Shown here: in pieces, positions 7,977-17,325 of the stretch
Layout: each line of letters starts with the position of its first letter
Numbering within the stretch: position 1 is the first letter of the stretch
Assembly: GCF_030824455.1 (NCBI RefSeq)
Contig: NZ_JAVBXR010000102.1
Coordinates: forward strand, 1 to 54,460
Length of the DNA: 54,460 nucleotides
From: Desulfobulbus sp.
GTDB taxonomy: Bacteria; Desulfobacterota; Desulfobulbia; Desulfobulbales; Desulfobulbaceae
Direction: 5' to 3'
The notes under the pieces: model-generated
Databases searched by the model: none
The model's input: the letters and a program-made list of their open reading frames with translations, nothing else
Told to the model about the DNA's origin: nothing
Program-made: the position numbers and the translations under genes

Positions 7977-9956
7977 TCAAGCCACCCGACTGCCGACCGC
8001 GACGTCGCCGGCAACCGTTGTCACCACCAGTTTTTCCGTGCCGTCGGCCAGGAGTTCCTTGCCCGCCAGCACCATGCCCTGCGAGGGGATGCCCATCAGT
8101 TTGGCCGGCTTGAGATTGGCGACGATGATCACCCGCTGGCCGATCAGGGCCTCCGGGCTGTAATGCTGGGCAATGCCGGCGACAATGGTCCGCGGTTCCG
8201 GGGCGTTGACGGTTAATTTAAGCAGTCGATCCGATTTGGCCACCTTTTCGGCGGCAACAATCTCGGCCACCCGCAATTCAACCGCTTTGAACTGATCAAA
8301 GCTGATCAACCCTTCGCCCAAAGCCGGCTCCGGCTCCTGGTCCGATTTCGGCTTTTTGGGAGCCTTCGCCGCTTTCTCCCCCTGAGGCTTTGCCGCAACC
8401 GGCGCTGAAGCCGCTTCCTTTTTGTCCACGCGAGGAAAAAGCTGCGCGCCCTTGTCGATGACCGTGCCTGCCGGGATTTCTCCCCATTCCTGGACATCCT
8501 CAATCACGGCGGCGGCAAACTGCTCCCACATGCCCAGGGCAGCGGCCATCTTTTCAGCAGTCGCGGGCATGATCGGGCCAAGCGCCAGGGTGATTTTCCA
8601 CAGAGACTCGGCCAGGAAGTAGAGCACCGTGTGCAACCGGTCGGCCAAGCGGTCGTCTTTGGCCAGTTCCCAGGGGGCATTGGTCACGATGTACCGGTTG
8701 AGCAGACTGATAACCTCCCAGACGGCCTGGAGCGCCTTGTGAAACTTGAACGCGTCCATATTCTCGCAATACTGCACGACCATGGCGGAAACGGCGCTCA
8801 TCAGCTCGCGATCATCCGGGGTGAGCAGGGTGGCGGAATCGCGTTCCGGCACCCGCCCGGCCGCGTACTTGTCGATCATGGTCAGGGAGCGGGAAAACAG
8901 GTTGCCCAAATCGTTGGCCAGATCGGAGTTGTGGCGGGCGAGGATGGCGTCGCCTGAGAAGGACGAATCCAGGCCAAAGCTCATCTCGCGCAGGACAAAA
9001 TAGCGCACCGTGTCCACCCCGTAGGCGTCGACCAGTTCCTTGGGCCGAACCACGTTGCCGATTGATTTGGACATCTTGGTGGCGTCCACATTCCAGTAGC
9101 CGTGGACATGGAGCCGCTTGTAAGGCTCGATCTCCATGGCCCGGAGCATGGTCGGCCAGAAGATGGCGTGCGGTTTGAGAATGTCCTTGGCGATGACGTG
9201 CTCGGCCCCGGCCCAGTAGGTTGCAAAATCCGGTCCGTCCGGGTAGCCGAGGCCGGTGAGGTAGTTGATCAGGGCGTCGAACCAGACATAGGTGACGAAA
9301 TTCTGATCAAAGGGCAGCGGAATGCCCCAGGTCAGGCGCGCGGTCGGCCGGGAGATGCACAGATCCTCCAGCGGCTCGCTGAGGAAGGAAAGGACCTCGT
9401 TTCGGTATCGCTCCGGGGTGATGAATTCCGGGTTGCTGTTGATGTGGTCGATCAGCCAATCCTGATACTTGGACATCCGAAAAAAATAGTTCTGCTCGGT
9501 GATGGCCTTGGGCTCCACCTGATGGTCGGGACACTTGCCGTCGACTAGCTCCTTTTCAGTGAGGAAGCGCTCGCAGCCCTTGCAGTACAATCCCGAATAT
9601 TCGCTAAAATAGATGTCGCCCTTATCGTACACCTGCTGAAGGATGTCCTGCACGGTCTTGACGTGATCGGCGTCGGTGGTGCGGATGATGTAATCCGGCT
9701 GGATGGAGAGCAGCGGCCAGGTCTCCCGGAAGGTTGCGGCGATGCGATCCACGTACTCGCGGGGCGTTTCCCCGGCCTTGGCGGCGGCCTCGGCGATTTT
9801 CTCGCCGTGTTCGTCGGTCCCGGTCTGAAAGCGGACGTCGTCGCCGCAGAGACGACGAAAGCGGCTGTAGACGTCGGCGACAATGGTGGTGTAGGCATGT
9901 CCCAGGTGGGGCATGGCGTTGACATAGTAGATCGGGGTGGTGACGTAGGTTGGCAT
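7977..9956 (-). CDS. metG: Methionyl-tRNA synthetase with C-terminal tRNA-binding domain
   Basis: This 659-aa cytoplasmic enzyme charges tRNA-Met. The class I signature HLGH is at about residue 18, the zinc knuckle CKGCERFLTEKELVDGKCPDH at about 125-146, and the KMSKSIGN loop at about residue 297. An Ala/Lys-rich linker near residues 515-545 leads to a C-terminal EMAP/Trbp111-like domain (FKAVELRVAEIVAAEKV ... GQRVIIVANLKPAKLMG) that aids dimerisation and tRNA binding. I use the ATG at 9956 rather than an in-frame TTG two codons upstream. It follows the RicT-like gene after about 75 bases. Confidence 0.95.
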   Translation of the reverse strand: MPTYVTTPIYYVNAMPHLGHAYTTIVADVYSRFRRLCGDDVRFQTGTDEHGEKIAEAAAKAGETPREYVDRIAATFRETWPLLSIQPDYIIRTTDADHVKTVQDILQQVYDKGDIYFSEYSGLYCKGCERFLTEKELVDGKCPDHQVEPKAITEQNYFFRMSKYQDWLIDHINSNPEFITPERYRNEVLSFLSEPLEDLCISRPTARLTWGIPLPFDQNFVTYVWFDALINYLTGLGYPDGPDFATYWAGAEHVIAKDILKPHAIFWPTMLRAMEIEPYKRLHVHGYWNVDATKMSKSIGNVVRPKELVDAYGVDTVRYFVLREMSFGLDSSFSGDAILARHNSDLANDLGNLFSRSLTMIDKYAAGRVPERDSATLLTPDDRELMSAVSAMVVQYCENMDAFKFHKALQAVWEVISLLNRYIVTNAPWELAKDDRLADRLHTVLYFLAESLWKITLALGPIMPATAEKMAAALGMWEQFAAAVIEDVQEWGEIPAGTVIDKGAQLFPRVDKKEAASAPVAAKPQGEKAAKAPKKPKSDQEPEPALGEGLISFDQFKAVELRVAEIVAAEKVAKSDRLLKLTVNAPEPRTIVAGIAQHYSPEALIGQRVIIVANLKPAKLMGIPSQGMVLAGKELLADGTEKLVVTTVAGDVAVGSRVA

Positions 9957-10031
9957 GTTCAAGCTGTGGTCAGAAGAAGTAAGAGCAAGTGGCGTGTGGA
10001 TAATTGCAGCGTTCAGGCGGGGAGTGAGGGA

Positions 10032-11015
10032 TCACTCCTCCTCTTCCGGCCCGTCCGGCCCGTCCTGCATGCCCCAGATGTCGATGGAGGCGGATCGGCC
10101 TTTTTTCCCCTGCCCCTTGCGGCCGGTGCTCTTCGGGATTGGATCCGCAGCCCGCCATTCCTCTTCGGCAAGCATCCGGTCCTCGCCGTCGGAGGCAATC
10201 GCCGCCACCTTGCCAAGCAGGGGAATCTGCCGGGTAACCAAATAGGTCTTGCCTTCGAGCTGAATCTGCCGACCAACCCGGGGCATCCCCTTTTTCATGG
10301 TCTTGTAGGTCTCGTATTCGTAGGTCAGGCAGCAGAGCAGACGGTTGCACAGCCCCGAAATCTTGGCAGGATTGAGCGGCAGATCCTGGGCCTTGGCCAT
10401 CTTGATCGAAACCGAATCGAATTTGTTGAGAAAGGAGGTGCAGCAGAGTTCACGACCGCAGGCCCCGAGCCCGCCGGTCATCTGGGTTTCGTGGCGGACG
10501 CCGATCTGACGCATCTCCACCCGGGTGCGGAACTCCTGCACCAGGGCCTTGACCAGTTCACGGAAATCGACCCGGCTCTCAGCGGTAAAATAGAAGATGA
10601 TCTTGGAGCCGTTGAAAAAGCGCTCCACCCGCACCAGGTGCATCGGCAGCCGCAGCTTTTCGATCTGCCGGCGACAGAGACGAAAGGCCTCCTGCTCCAG
10701 TTGCGGCAGGAGGATGTATTTCTCCCGCTCTTCGTCGCTGGCCCGGCGATTGATGCGATAGCTCACCGGCCGGTCAACCCCGGCTGTGGCGGCGCCGGCG
10801 GAGCGGCTGACCACAAAGGCCGGCTCCGGCCCCTGCTCGGCGCGGACCATCACCCGGTCGCCCCGGACCAGATCGGCCAGATGGGTGGAGGCGGTAAACT
10901 CCTGCCCCTGATCGCGAAAACGGATTTTATAATATTGCAACACCGCCTCCTCGCTGCCGCTTTCCCCCAAGGGGGGCAGCTCGGCGGGCTGCGGTTCGTT
11001 GTCGACGTCTGTCAT
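10032..11015 (-). CDS. ricT: PSP1/RicT (YaaT) family protein
   Basis: This 327-aa protein has the PSP1 C-terminal domain of the RicT/YaaT family. Conserved motifs include ESRVDFRELVKALVQEF, the cysteine-rich GGLGACGRELCCTSFLNKF near residue 180, and GLCNRLLCCLTYEYETY near residue 222. These cysteines bind Fe-S clusters in the Bacillus Ric complex, which controls RNase Y-dependent mRNA processing. No RicA or RicF partner is visible here. It is directly downstream of holB, the same order as holB-yaaT in Bacillus. The acidic C-terminal tail ends in EEEE. Confidence 0.85.
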   Translation of the reverse strand: MTDVDNEPQPAELPPLGESGSEEAVLQYYKIRFRDQGQEFTASTHLADLVRGDRVMVRAEQGPEPAFVVSRSAGAATAGVDRPVSYRINRRASDEEREKYILLPQLEQEAFRLCRRQIEKLRLPMHLVRVERFFNGSKIIFYFTAESRVDFRELVKALVQEFRTRVEMRQIGVRHETQMTGGLGACGRELCCTSFLNKFDSVSIKMAKAQDLPLNPAKISGLCNRLLCCLTYEYETYKTMKKGMPRVGRQIQLEGKTYLVTRQIPLLGKVAAIASDGEDRMLAEEEWRAADPIPKSTGRKGQGKKGRSASIDIWGMQDGPDGPEEEE

Positions 11016-11021
11016 GGTGTT

Positions 11022-12014
11022 TCAGGTCAAGGGAGTACTGCAGTCAAAAAGGTCCAGGAGAAGCATTTCGCTGGTCAGACCACGGTTACAGTTTCTGGCA
11101 AGTGCTTGTTCCGCCAGATCAATGGCCGCCATCTTAGCAGATAGCTGGTGCAAATTCCAGCGTTCTCTTGCCCGCAACGCCTCCGGGGCAAAGGCGCAGG
11201 CAGCGGTTGCGGTCCGGGCGGACATACCGTTTTTGCAAAAAATCCGCAGCAGGGTCAGCAGCAACTCCATGCCCTCCTTGACCTCGGCCAACTCGCCAGC
11301 CAGGGCCAGCGCCCGTTCCACCCGCTCGGCCGCAGCGCCTTGCCGGGCGAGTAGTTCCTCCACGATTCGCCGATAGAGCGCGAGAATGCCGTCCGCCTCC
11401 AGAGCCAGCGCCTGACCGGGACAACCGCCGGCCAGCTCAGCCAGGGCCAGCGCTCCGGCTTCGTCCAACTCCGGTCGGCGGCGGCGGATAATCTCGGCGG
11501 CCAGGGCCAACGGCAGGGGAGCAAAGGGGATGACCTGACAGCGGGAGACAATGGTGTCCAGCAGTGATCCGGCGGCGTTGCCCACCAGGATGAGCAGGTT
11601 GTTGGCGGGCGGTTCCTCCAGCACCTTGAGCAGACTGTTGCCCGCCTCCCGCCGCATGGTGTGCGCCTCTTCGAGCAACACCACGCGCTGCCGGCTCTCA
11701 AAGGGGGCAAAACTGAGCGCCTTTTTCAGTTCGCGGATCTGGTCGATCTTGATTGCGGCGCCGTCCGGACGGATGCGCAGCAAGTCGGGATGATTGCTCG
11801 ACTGGAATTTGCGGCACCCGGGGCAGGTCCCGCAGGGCTGTTCCGCGTCGGGTTGGCGACAGAGGAGCACGGCCGCCAGATCAAGGGCCACGGTGGTCTT
11901 GCCCACCCCGTCCGGCCCGGCCAGCAGATAGGCGTGGGCCAGGCGTCCGCTCTTCAGGGCGCGGCTCAACAGGGCAAGGGCCTTGGTCTGCCCGAGAATC
12001 AACGAAAAGGCCAC
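11022..12014 (-). CDS. holB: DNA polymerase III delta-prime subunit
   Basis: This 330-aa clamp-loader subunit has Walker A AGPDGVGKTT near residue 33, the zinc module CGTCPGC near residue 61, Walker B VVLLEEAHTM near residue 108, and sensor/SRC segment TIVSRCQVIPF near residue 157. The start codon is GTG, four bases after the upstream stop, implying translational coupling to the HD-domain gene. It works in the replisome to load the sliding clamp. Length and motif order are normal for bacterial HolB. Confidence 0.92.
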   Translation of the reverse strand: MAFSLILGQTKALALLSRALKSGRLAHAYLLAGPDGVGKTTVALDLAAVLLCRQPDAEQPCGTCPGCRKFQSSNHPDLLRIRPDGAAIKIDQIRELKKALSFAPFESRQRVVLLEEAHTMRREAGNSLLKVLEEPPANNLLILVGNAAGSLLDTIVSRCQVIPFAPLPLALAAEIIRRRRPELDEAGALALAELAGGCPGQALALEADGILALYRRIVEELLARQGAAAERVERALALAGELAEVKEGMELLLTLLRIFCKNGMSARTATAACAFAPEALRARERWNLHQLSAKMAAIDLAEQALARNCNRGLTSEMLLLDLFDCSTPLT

Positions 12015-12017
12015 AAT

Positions 12018-13121
12018 TCAGAACAGGGTTTGCTGCCGCTTGACGCCCAGCGCCTGGCCGCGGGTGGCCGGCGCGGCGTTCGAGACCTTGGCCCCGGCCG
12101 GAGTCGGCGGGAACGGCTCCGCTTGGTCTTCGCCGCTCAGCGCTGCTTCTTCCACCCCGCCTGCGGCGCGGAGATAGAGATACCGTTCGAGATGCCGCTG
12201 GTACTCGCTCCACTGCCAGCCTTCGCCGCTCATTTTGGCCCGGAGGCTGTCCATGTAATTCATCTTGGCGTCCATGTCGTCGAGATGATGGAGGAGGATG
12301 GCCTCCGGGGTCATCGGCAAGATCGGAGCGCCATAGGCGTGCTGGCCGTGGTGACTGAGAATGATGTGCATCAGGAGATCGACCTGCTCCGCGCTGACGC
12401 CCTCGGTCTGCTCCGCCGCCTTGCGCACCATTTCCGCGCCCAGCGCCAAATGCCCCACCAGCCGGCCCCGGTCGGTGTAGCCAAAGGGCGGCCGGGCGAA
12501 ATCGAATTCTTCAATCTTGGCCAGATCGTGGACCAGGGCGCCGGCAACGAGCATGTTCCGATCAATAAGCGGATAATGACTGGCCGCCTTTTCCGCCATG
12601 CCGACAATCGACAGGGTGTGTTCGATCAGGCCGCCGATGTAGGCGTGGTGGAGCTTCTTGGCGGCCGGCGCCCGTTGGAACAGGGCCAGGGTCTCGCCCT
12701 GAAAGATCGCCTGCAGCAGGCCGCGCAGGGGCGGCTCGACAATGCCTTCGATCACCGCGTCCAACTCCGCCGCCATCTCAGCCAGCGGCCGGGCGCTGGT
12801 GGGCATGAAATCGCCCAGGTCAACCGCTGTCTCGGCCACCTGCTGCAGCGCCGTGACCCCAAGCTGCATCTGGTCGCGAAAGGGCTTGGCCACGGCCTGC
12901 ACCAGGACAAACCCGCCTTCCTCGGCAAGGGCGTTATACTCGCGGGCATTGTCCCAGACCCGCGCCTCGATCTCGCCGGTCCGGTCCATCAGCCCCAGCG
13001 CCAGATAGGGCTTGCCGGCCTTGGTTTCAGCCAGCGTTTTTTTCGAAACCAGAAAGACGTCCTGGAACTGTTGACCGGCGGTCAGTTGGGCAACGAAAAT
13101 CTTCTTAGCAGACGCTGGCAT
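12018..13121 (-). CDS. YhaM-like 3'-5' exoribonuclease (OB fold + HD domain)
   Basis: This 367-aa protein has an N-terminal OB-fold region (LGLMDRTGEIEARVWDN, residues 15-95) and a central HD phosphohydrolase domain with HHAYIGGLIEHTLS near residue 165 and the metal-binding LVAGALVHDLAKIEEF near residue 198. This arrangement is that of the Bacillus YhaM exonuclease. The Pro/Ala-rich C-terminus (after residue 320) is variable. The ATG at 13121 is preceded by AAGGAG; a longer in-frame reading to 13214 would overlap the ychF end and is less likely. A role in RNA or DNA 3' end degradation is inferred from the family. Confidence 0.82.
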   Translation of the reverse strand: MPASAKKIFVAQLTAGQQFQDVFLVSKKTLAETKAGKPYLALGLMDRTGEIEARVWDNAREYNALAEEGGFVLVQAVAKPFRDQMQLGVTALQQVAETAVDLGDFMPTSARPLAEMAAELDAVIEGIVEPPLRGLLQAIFQGETLALFQRAPAAKKLHHAYIGGLIEHTLSIVGMAEKAASHYPLIDRNMLVAGALVHDLAKIEEFDFARPPFGYTDRGRLVGHLALGAEMVRKAAEQTEGVSAEQVDLLMHIILSHHGQHAYGAPILPMTPEAILLHHLDDMDAKMNYMDSLRAKMSGEGWQWSEYQRHLERYLYLRAAGGVEEAALSGEDQAEPFPPTPAGAKVSNAAPATRGQALGVKRQQTLF

Positions 13122-13186
13122 GTTATACGCTCCTTTTCCCTGGTTCTCGATCACAAGAGCGCCTTGAGCGGCGAACTCGTCCAGGA

Positions 13187-14284
13187 TCAGACATTGAAGC
13201 GGAAGAGGATGCAATCGCCGTCCGCCACCACATACTCCTTGCCCTCGGAGCGCATCACCCCTTTGTCGCGGGCTGCGGATTCCGAACCGCAGGCGATGTA
13301 GTCGTCGTAGGCGATGACCTCGGCGCGAATGAAACCGCGCTCGAAATCGGAATGGATCTTGCCGGCCGCCCCTGGGCCCTTGGTCCCCTGTTTGATCGTC
13401 CAGGCCCGGGTTTCCTTCTCGCCCACCGTGAAATAGGTGATCAGTCCAAGCAACTGGTAGCCGGCCTTGATCAGACGGTGCAGGCCCGGCTCCTCCATGC
13501 CCATGTCGCTGAGGAATTCCCGCTGCTCCTCGCGGTCGAGCAGACTCAGTTCCTGCTCAATGGCCCCGGCAATCATCACCAGGGAGGCGGCCTCCTCGGC
13601 CGCGGCCTTGGCCAGTTGGTCAACAAAGGCGTTGCCCGTGGCCAAATCGCCCTCGTTGACGTTGGCGACGTAGAGCACCGGCTTGGAGGTCAACAGGCAG
13701 AGGTCGCGCAGCAGGTCCCGCTGTTGCTCGTTTTCCGGGACCACGGTCCGGGCCGGCTTGCCCTGATCCAATGCGACCTGGATCTGCTCAAGAAAGGCCG
13801 CTTCCGCCTGCAGTTTCTTGTCGCCGGACTTGGCCTGATTGCGGCTCTTGGCCAGTCGTTTCTCCACCGTGTCGAGATCGGCCAGGATCAGCTCCATGGA
13901 GATGACTTCCATGTCGCGCAGGGGGTCAATAGAACCGTCGACGTGGACGATGTTGTCGTCCTCAAAGCAGCGGACCACATGGAGAATGGCGTCGACCTGG
14001 CGGATATGGCCGAGGAACTGGTTGCCCAAGCCCTCGCCCCGACTGGCGCCCTTGACCAGACCGGCAATGTCGACAAACTCCATCTGGGTGGCGACCTTGC
14101 TTTTGGTTTTGGCCAGCTCCGCCAGTTTGTCGAGCCGCTCGTCCGGCACCGGCACGATGCCGACATTGGGCTCAATGGTGCAGAACGGATAATTTTCCGC
14201 AGCAATGGCCGCAGCAGTCAAGGCATTAAAGATGGTCGACTTGCCCACATTGGGCAGGCCGACAATTCCACAACGAAAACCCAT
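13187..14284 (-). CDS. ychF: Redox-regulated ATPase/GTPase YchF (Obg family)
   Basis: This 365-aa cytoplasmic P-loop protein is associated with ribosomes. It has G1 CGIVGLPNVGKST at residues 4-16, G3 DIAGLVKGASRGEG near residue 66, the degenerate G4 NVNE that favours ATP, and a C-terminal TGS domain ending FERGFIRAEVIAYDDYI ... YVVADGDCILFRFNV. The ATG at 14284 follows an AGAGG site and gives the standard MGFRCGIVG start; an upstream in-frame start five codons earlier is less likely. It is the first gene of the minus-strand run. Confidence 0.95.
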   Translation of the reverse strand: MGFRCGIVGLPNVGKSTIFNALTAAAIAAENYPFCTIEPNVGIVPVPDERLDKLAELAKTKSKVATQMEFVDIAGLVKGASRGEGLGNQFLGHIRQVDAILHVVRCFEDDNIVHVDGSIDPLRDMEVISMELILADLDTVEKRLAKSRNQAKSGDKKLQAEAAFLEQIQVALDQGKPARTVVPENEQQRDLLRDLCLLTSKPVLYVANVNEGDLATGNAFVDQLAKAAAEEAASLVMIAGAIEQELSLLDREEQREFLSDMGMEEPGLHRLIKAGYQLLGLITYFTVGEKETRAWTIKQGTKGPGAAGKIHSDFERGFIRAEVIAYDDYIACGSESAARDKGVMRSEGKEYVVADGDCILFRFNV

Positions 14285-14442
14285 GCAAACCTCTATCAAA
14301 TGGCGGCGACAACGCAGAACCGGGCGCGGAGAGCGCCGCCCGCCTCTTGCCCCCGCCGGTATTTCGGGTATAGTATCTTTCTTCTCTCCGGCTCGGCCGG
14401 TTCCCTGTGATACACCATCACCGAGTTCTTGTGCAAGCAGTT

Positions 14443-15741
14443 ATGAAAATCGACCTCCTGATAACCAACTGCGTTCTGCTTCCCGTTCCCGGCGCTGAGA
14501 CGCTGATCGATCCCGGCTTTGTCGCCGCCTGCGGCTCGCACATCCTGCAGTCCGGCCCCATGAGCGAATGCCCCACCGTCGAGTTCGGGACAGTGCTGGA
14601 CGGACAGGGACAGCTGGCCATGCCCGGCCTGGTCAACGGCCATTGCCACGCCCCCATGACCCTGTTCCGGGGCCTGGCCGACGATCTCGACCTGACGACC
14701 TGGCTGCATGGCCACATCTTTCCGGCCGAGGCGAGGACGGTCTGTCCCGAGATGGTCTACTGGTGTTCCAAGCTGGCCGCCGCCGAGATGCTGCTCAGCG
14801 GCACGACCACGGTTGCCGACGGATATTTTCTGGAAGACGAGGTGGCGCGGGCCTGCGCCGAGACAGGGCTGCGGTGTGTGGCGGCCCAGGCGGTGATTGA
14901 TTTTCCGGCGCCGGGCGCGGAAGATCCGAGAAAAAACATTGAGGTTGCGGAACGTTTTCTGGCGCGATGGCAGGGCCGCCACCCGCTGATCAGCCCGGCG
15001 GTGTTTGCCCATTCGCCTTACGCCTGCGGCAACGACACCCTGCTACGAGCAAAGGCCTTGGCACGGCGCCGCAATGTGCCGTTTTTTATCCATGCGGCGG
15101 AAACCAGGGACGAGGCGGGGATGATCGCCGAACCGCTGGCTCCAACGCCGATCGGGCATCTGGCCCATTTGGGCCTGCTTGACCGCGACACGGTCTGCGT
15201 CCATTGCGTGTGGGCGGACGAACAGGACCTTGATCTCCTGGCGCAAAGCGGCGCGGGCGTGGTGACCTGCCCGCAAAGCAACGCCAAGCTGGCCTCGGGC
15301 CGAGCGCCGCTGGCCGCCATGCTGCAGCGCAACCTGCGGGTTGGTCTGGGCGCCGACGGCGCGGCCTCCAACAACAGCCTGGACCTGTTCCGGGAAATGG
15401 ATTTTGTCGCCAAGGCGCACAAGGTGCAGCCCAACAACGCCGTTGCCGTTCCAGCAGCGCGCGCGCTGCAGCTGGCGACCTCCGGCGGCGCCGAGGTGAT
15501 CGGCCTCAGCGCCGGACACGGCACGCTGACCGCCGGATCGGTCGCCGACCTGATCCTCATCGACCTTGCGCAACCGCATCTCCAGCCTCTGCACAGATCC
15601 AGACTACCGGTCTATAGCGGTTGCGCCGCCGACGTTCGCACCGTGGTCGTCAATGGGCGCGTGGTGATCCACAACCGGCGGCTGCTCACCATCGACCTCC
15701 AGGAAACCTGCGCCCAGGTCCGGCGGCTGGCGGGCCAATGA
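14443..15741 (+). CDS. mtaD: Amidohydrolase, S-adenosylhomocysteine/methylthioadenosine deaminase-like
   Basis: This 432-aa cytoplasmic metal-dependent deaminase belongs to the TrzN/MtaD group. The metal ligands are visible in NGHCHAPMTLFRGLADD near residue 65, the His in FIHAAETRDEAG, the His in VCVHCVW and the Asp in LGADGAASNNSLDLF. The last motif is typical of SAH/MTA and guanine-type deaminases. The exact substrate cannot be read from sequence, but MTA/SAH deamination in a methyl-recycling route is the most likely. It is divergent from ychF, with roughly 160 bp between them carrying both promoters. Confidence 0.85.
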   Translation: MKIDLLITNCVLLPVPGAETLIDPGFVAACGSHILQSGPMSECPTVEFGTVLDGQGQLAMPGLVNGHCHAPMTLFRGLADDLDLTTWLHGHIFPAEARTVCPEMVYWCSKLAAAEMLLSGTTTVADGYFLEDEVARACAETGLRCVAAQAVIDFPAPGAEDPRKNIEVAERFLARWQGRHPLISPAVFAHSPYACGNDTLLRAKALARRRNVPFFIHAAETRDEAGMIAEPLAPTPIGHLAHLGLLDRDTVCVHCVWADEQDLDLLAQSGAGVVTCPQSNAKLASGRAPLAAMLQRNLRVGLGADGAASNNSLDLFREMDFVAKAHKVQPNNAVAVPAARALQLATSGGAEVIGLSAGHGTLTAGSVADLILIDLAQPHLQPLHRSRLPVYSGCAADVRTVVVNGRVVIHNRRLLTIDLQETCAQVRRLAGQ

Positions 15742-15779
15742 TCAACGGCCGGTAAAAAAAGCGCCGCCGGCGGAACAGC

Positions 15780-15808
15780 TTGGCAAGGCGTTGCTTGTCC
15801 ACTACACT
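15780..15808 (+). promoter_or_regulatory. Candidate sigma-70 promoter for the exported unknown protein
   Basis: TTGGCA and TACACT are separated by 17 bases, 46 bases upstream of the chosen ATG at 15854. The match is moderate and unsupported by other evidence. Confidence 0.35.
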
Positions 15809-15853
15809 TTGCCCATGCACACCAACACTTCAACCTGCGCGACATCAACAGCC

Positions 15854-16780
15854 ATGAACCGCCACATTTTTTCCCGCGCGCTGGCCTGCGCCGTGCTGTT
15901 CGCAGCGCTCTGCGCTCCGACAGCGCTCCGCTCCGAGACCGCAGCGCAACCGGAACCGATCCGGGTTGAGCTTGCGCTTGCCCCGGAGATCCCGATCTAC
16001 GACAAGGTGGCAGTGCTCCCGTTGCGTTTTACCGACAACACTGCAGACCAACAATTGACCGAGGCCTTGTTTGAGGAGCTTGACGCAACACAGAAATATG
16101 AGCTGATCGCCCCTGCGGCAACAACCCCGGCGCCCCCCTGGCGCGATTTTGCCGACCCCGCCGCCAGCCTGCAAAAAAATGCCGTGGCCTACGGCCGGGC
16201 GGCCCGAATTCGCGCCGTCGTCAGCGGGGTCATCGTCGCCAAGGCCGGGGCGCTCAATCAGACCGGACCAGAAGCCCTGCCGCTGGCGCCGTCACTCATC
16301 ATCAGCCTGACCGACATTGCCCAGGACAAACCCGTCTGGCGCCTGACCCTCACCCCACCGCCGGACGCCGCTGAACAGCGACCGGCGCGCGAGCTGCTCC
16401 AGGATTTGCTCCATGAAGGGGTGGAGGAGCTGATCGTCCGCCTGGTGAACCAAGGAGACGTCTACACCACCCGGTTGCCCCAGCCGCGCCTCCTGTCCAG
16501 TCAGGCGCGGCTGGGAAGGACGAACGTTGTTGTCCAGGCGGAAAAGCGGTCGGGCATCGTCGCCTGCCAACTGTTGCGGGCCCCGTCGCCAGACGCGGCT
16601 TTCCTGCCGGCGAGCGAGCCCGCAGCCAACCGACGATCCCCGCTCACCCTGGAAGACGACCGCAGCGAAGATGCGACGCCCGCCTGGTACACGGTGATTG
16701 GCCTCACTGCCAGCGGCTTGGCCACTGTTCCGGCCCCGCCTTTTCAGGTCGCGGTGGCGCCTGCAGCCCCAGAGCATTAA
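15854..16780 (+). CDS. Exported protein of unknown function
   Basis: This 308-aa protein has a signal peptide (MNRHIFSRALACAVLFAALC, cleavage likely after the Ser near residue 28). The following KVAVLPLRFTDNTADQQLTEALFEEL resembles the start of periplasmic or lipoprotein components that pair a conserved AVLPF strand with a helix, and AYGRAARIRAVVSGVIV looks like the same fold. There is no lipobox. The C-terminus is rich in Ala and Pro. I use the ATG at 15854 because the hydrophobic signal starts there; 21 more codons are open upstream. I do not recognise a characterised family. Confidence 0.65.
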   Translation: MNRHIFSRALACAVLFAALCAPTALRSETAAQPEPIRVELALAPEIPIYDKVAVLPLRFTDNTADQQLTEALFEELDATQKYELIAPAATTPAPPWRDFADPAASLQKNAVAYGRAARIRAVVSGVIVAKAGALNQTGPEALPLAPSLIISLTDIAQDKPVWRLTLTPPPDAAEQRPARELLQDLLHEGVEELIVRLVNQGDVYTTRLPQPRLLSSQARLGRTNVVVQAEKRSGIVACQLLRAPSPDAAFLPASEPAANRRSPLTLEDDRSEDATPAWYTVIGLTASGLATVPAPPFQVAVAPAAPEH

Positions 16781-16817
16781 TCAGGGGAACACCGACGCCC
16801 CGTGGCGGGACAGGCCG

Positions 16818-17039
16818 TCATTGCCACCAGATCACCCGCTTGGCCGGGTTGCCGAAGGATTCAAAAGAATCCCCGGATTCCCGCAACACATCGTCAAGAT
16901 CCTGAACGGAAAACTCGTAACCGTCACCCTTGGCCAAGGCAACAAATTCTTCTTTGGTTTTCAATGCATCGTATTTGTTGCGCAATTTTTCATCGGCGCC
17001 GCCGGCAATCAAGAGTTCTTCCACATTTTTTTTCGACAT
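16818..17039 (-). CDS. Nif11-domain small protein (possible RiPP-type precursor)
   Basis: This is a 73-aa protein. Residues 1-52 form a Nif11-like domain: ELLIAGGADEKLRNKYDALK, then TKEEFVALAKGDGYEFS and VQDLDDVL. In many bacteria this domain is the leader of ribosomally made, modified peptides. The remaining 20 residues end in GNPAKRVIWWQ, with two adjacent Trp. No double-Gly cleavage site lies between the parts and no maturation enzyme, protease or transporter is nearby, so a free-standing Nif11 protein is equally possible. The ATG has a strong AAGGAG site; an upstream extension to 17174 lacks one. Confidence 0.75.
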   Translation of the reverse strand: MSKKNVEELLIAGGADEKLRNKYDALKTKEEFVALAKGDGYEFSVQDLDDVLRESGDSFESFGNPAKRVIWWQ

Positions 17040-17070
17040 ATCCTGCTCCTTTGGTTTCATGGCACGCCGC

Positions 17071-17101
17071 ACATCCGCACGCCGACGCGGAGTGCGGATG
17101 T
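17071..17101 (-). promoter_or_regulatory. Perfect 10-bp stem-loop in the 5' leader of the Nif11 gene
   Basis: ACATCCGCAC and GTGCGGATGT form a perfect inverted repeat around an 11-base loop, and the loop itself can pair CCG with CGG. It ends 32 bases before the Nif11 start codon and has no U-run, so it is not a simple terminator. It could be an operator, an RNA stability element or a translational control hairpin. Confidence 0.5.
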
Positions 17102-17325
17102 CCAACCTTGAGGTATCTTTCCGCATCTTCTTGAGCAACAACCGGGCCACATGGAACATCGCACCAAAATACACGCAATCTCAAACTGTTCCACAAGCGA
17201 CAAGCAAAGCGCAACGACTGCGGCCTTTCCTCGCTCGACAAATTGGTCGCTCTTTGTCACAATCGATTCATTTTTGTAGACGCACGGGCAACGGCAGGCA
17301 GGAGTGGCAGGGAAATAAACGAAGT

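Noticed and set aside
9663-13301. Long plus-strand open frames opposite metG, ricT and holB/YhaM-like genes
   Set aside because: Shadows of the minus-strand genes, with no recognisable domains and poor starts.
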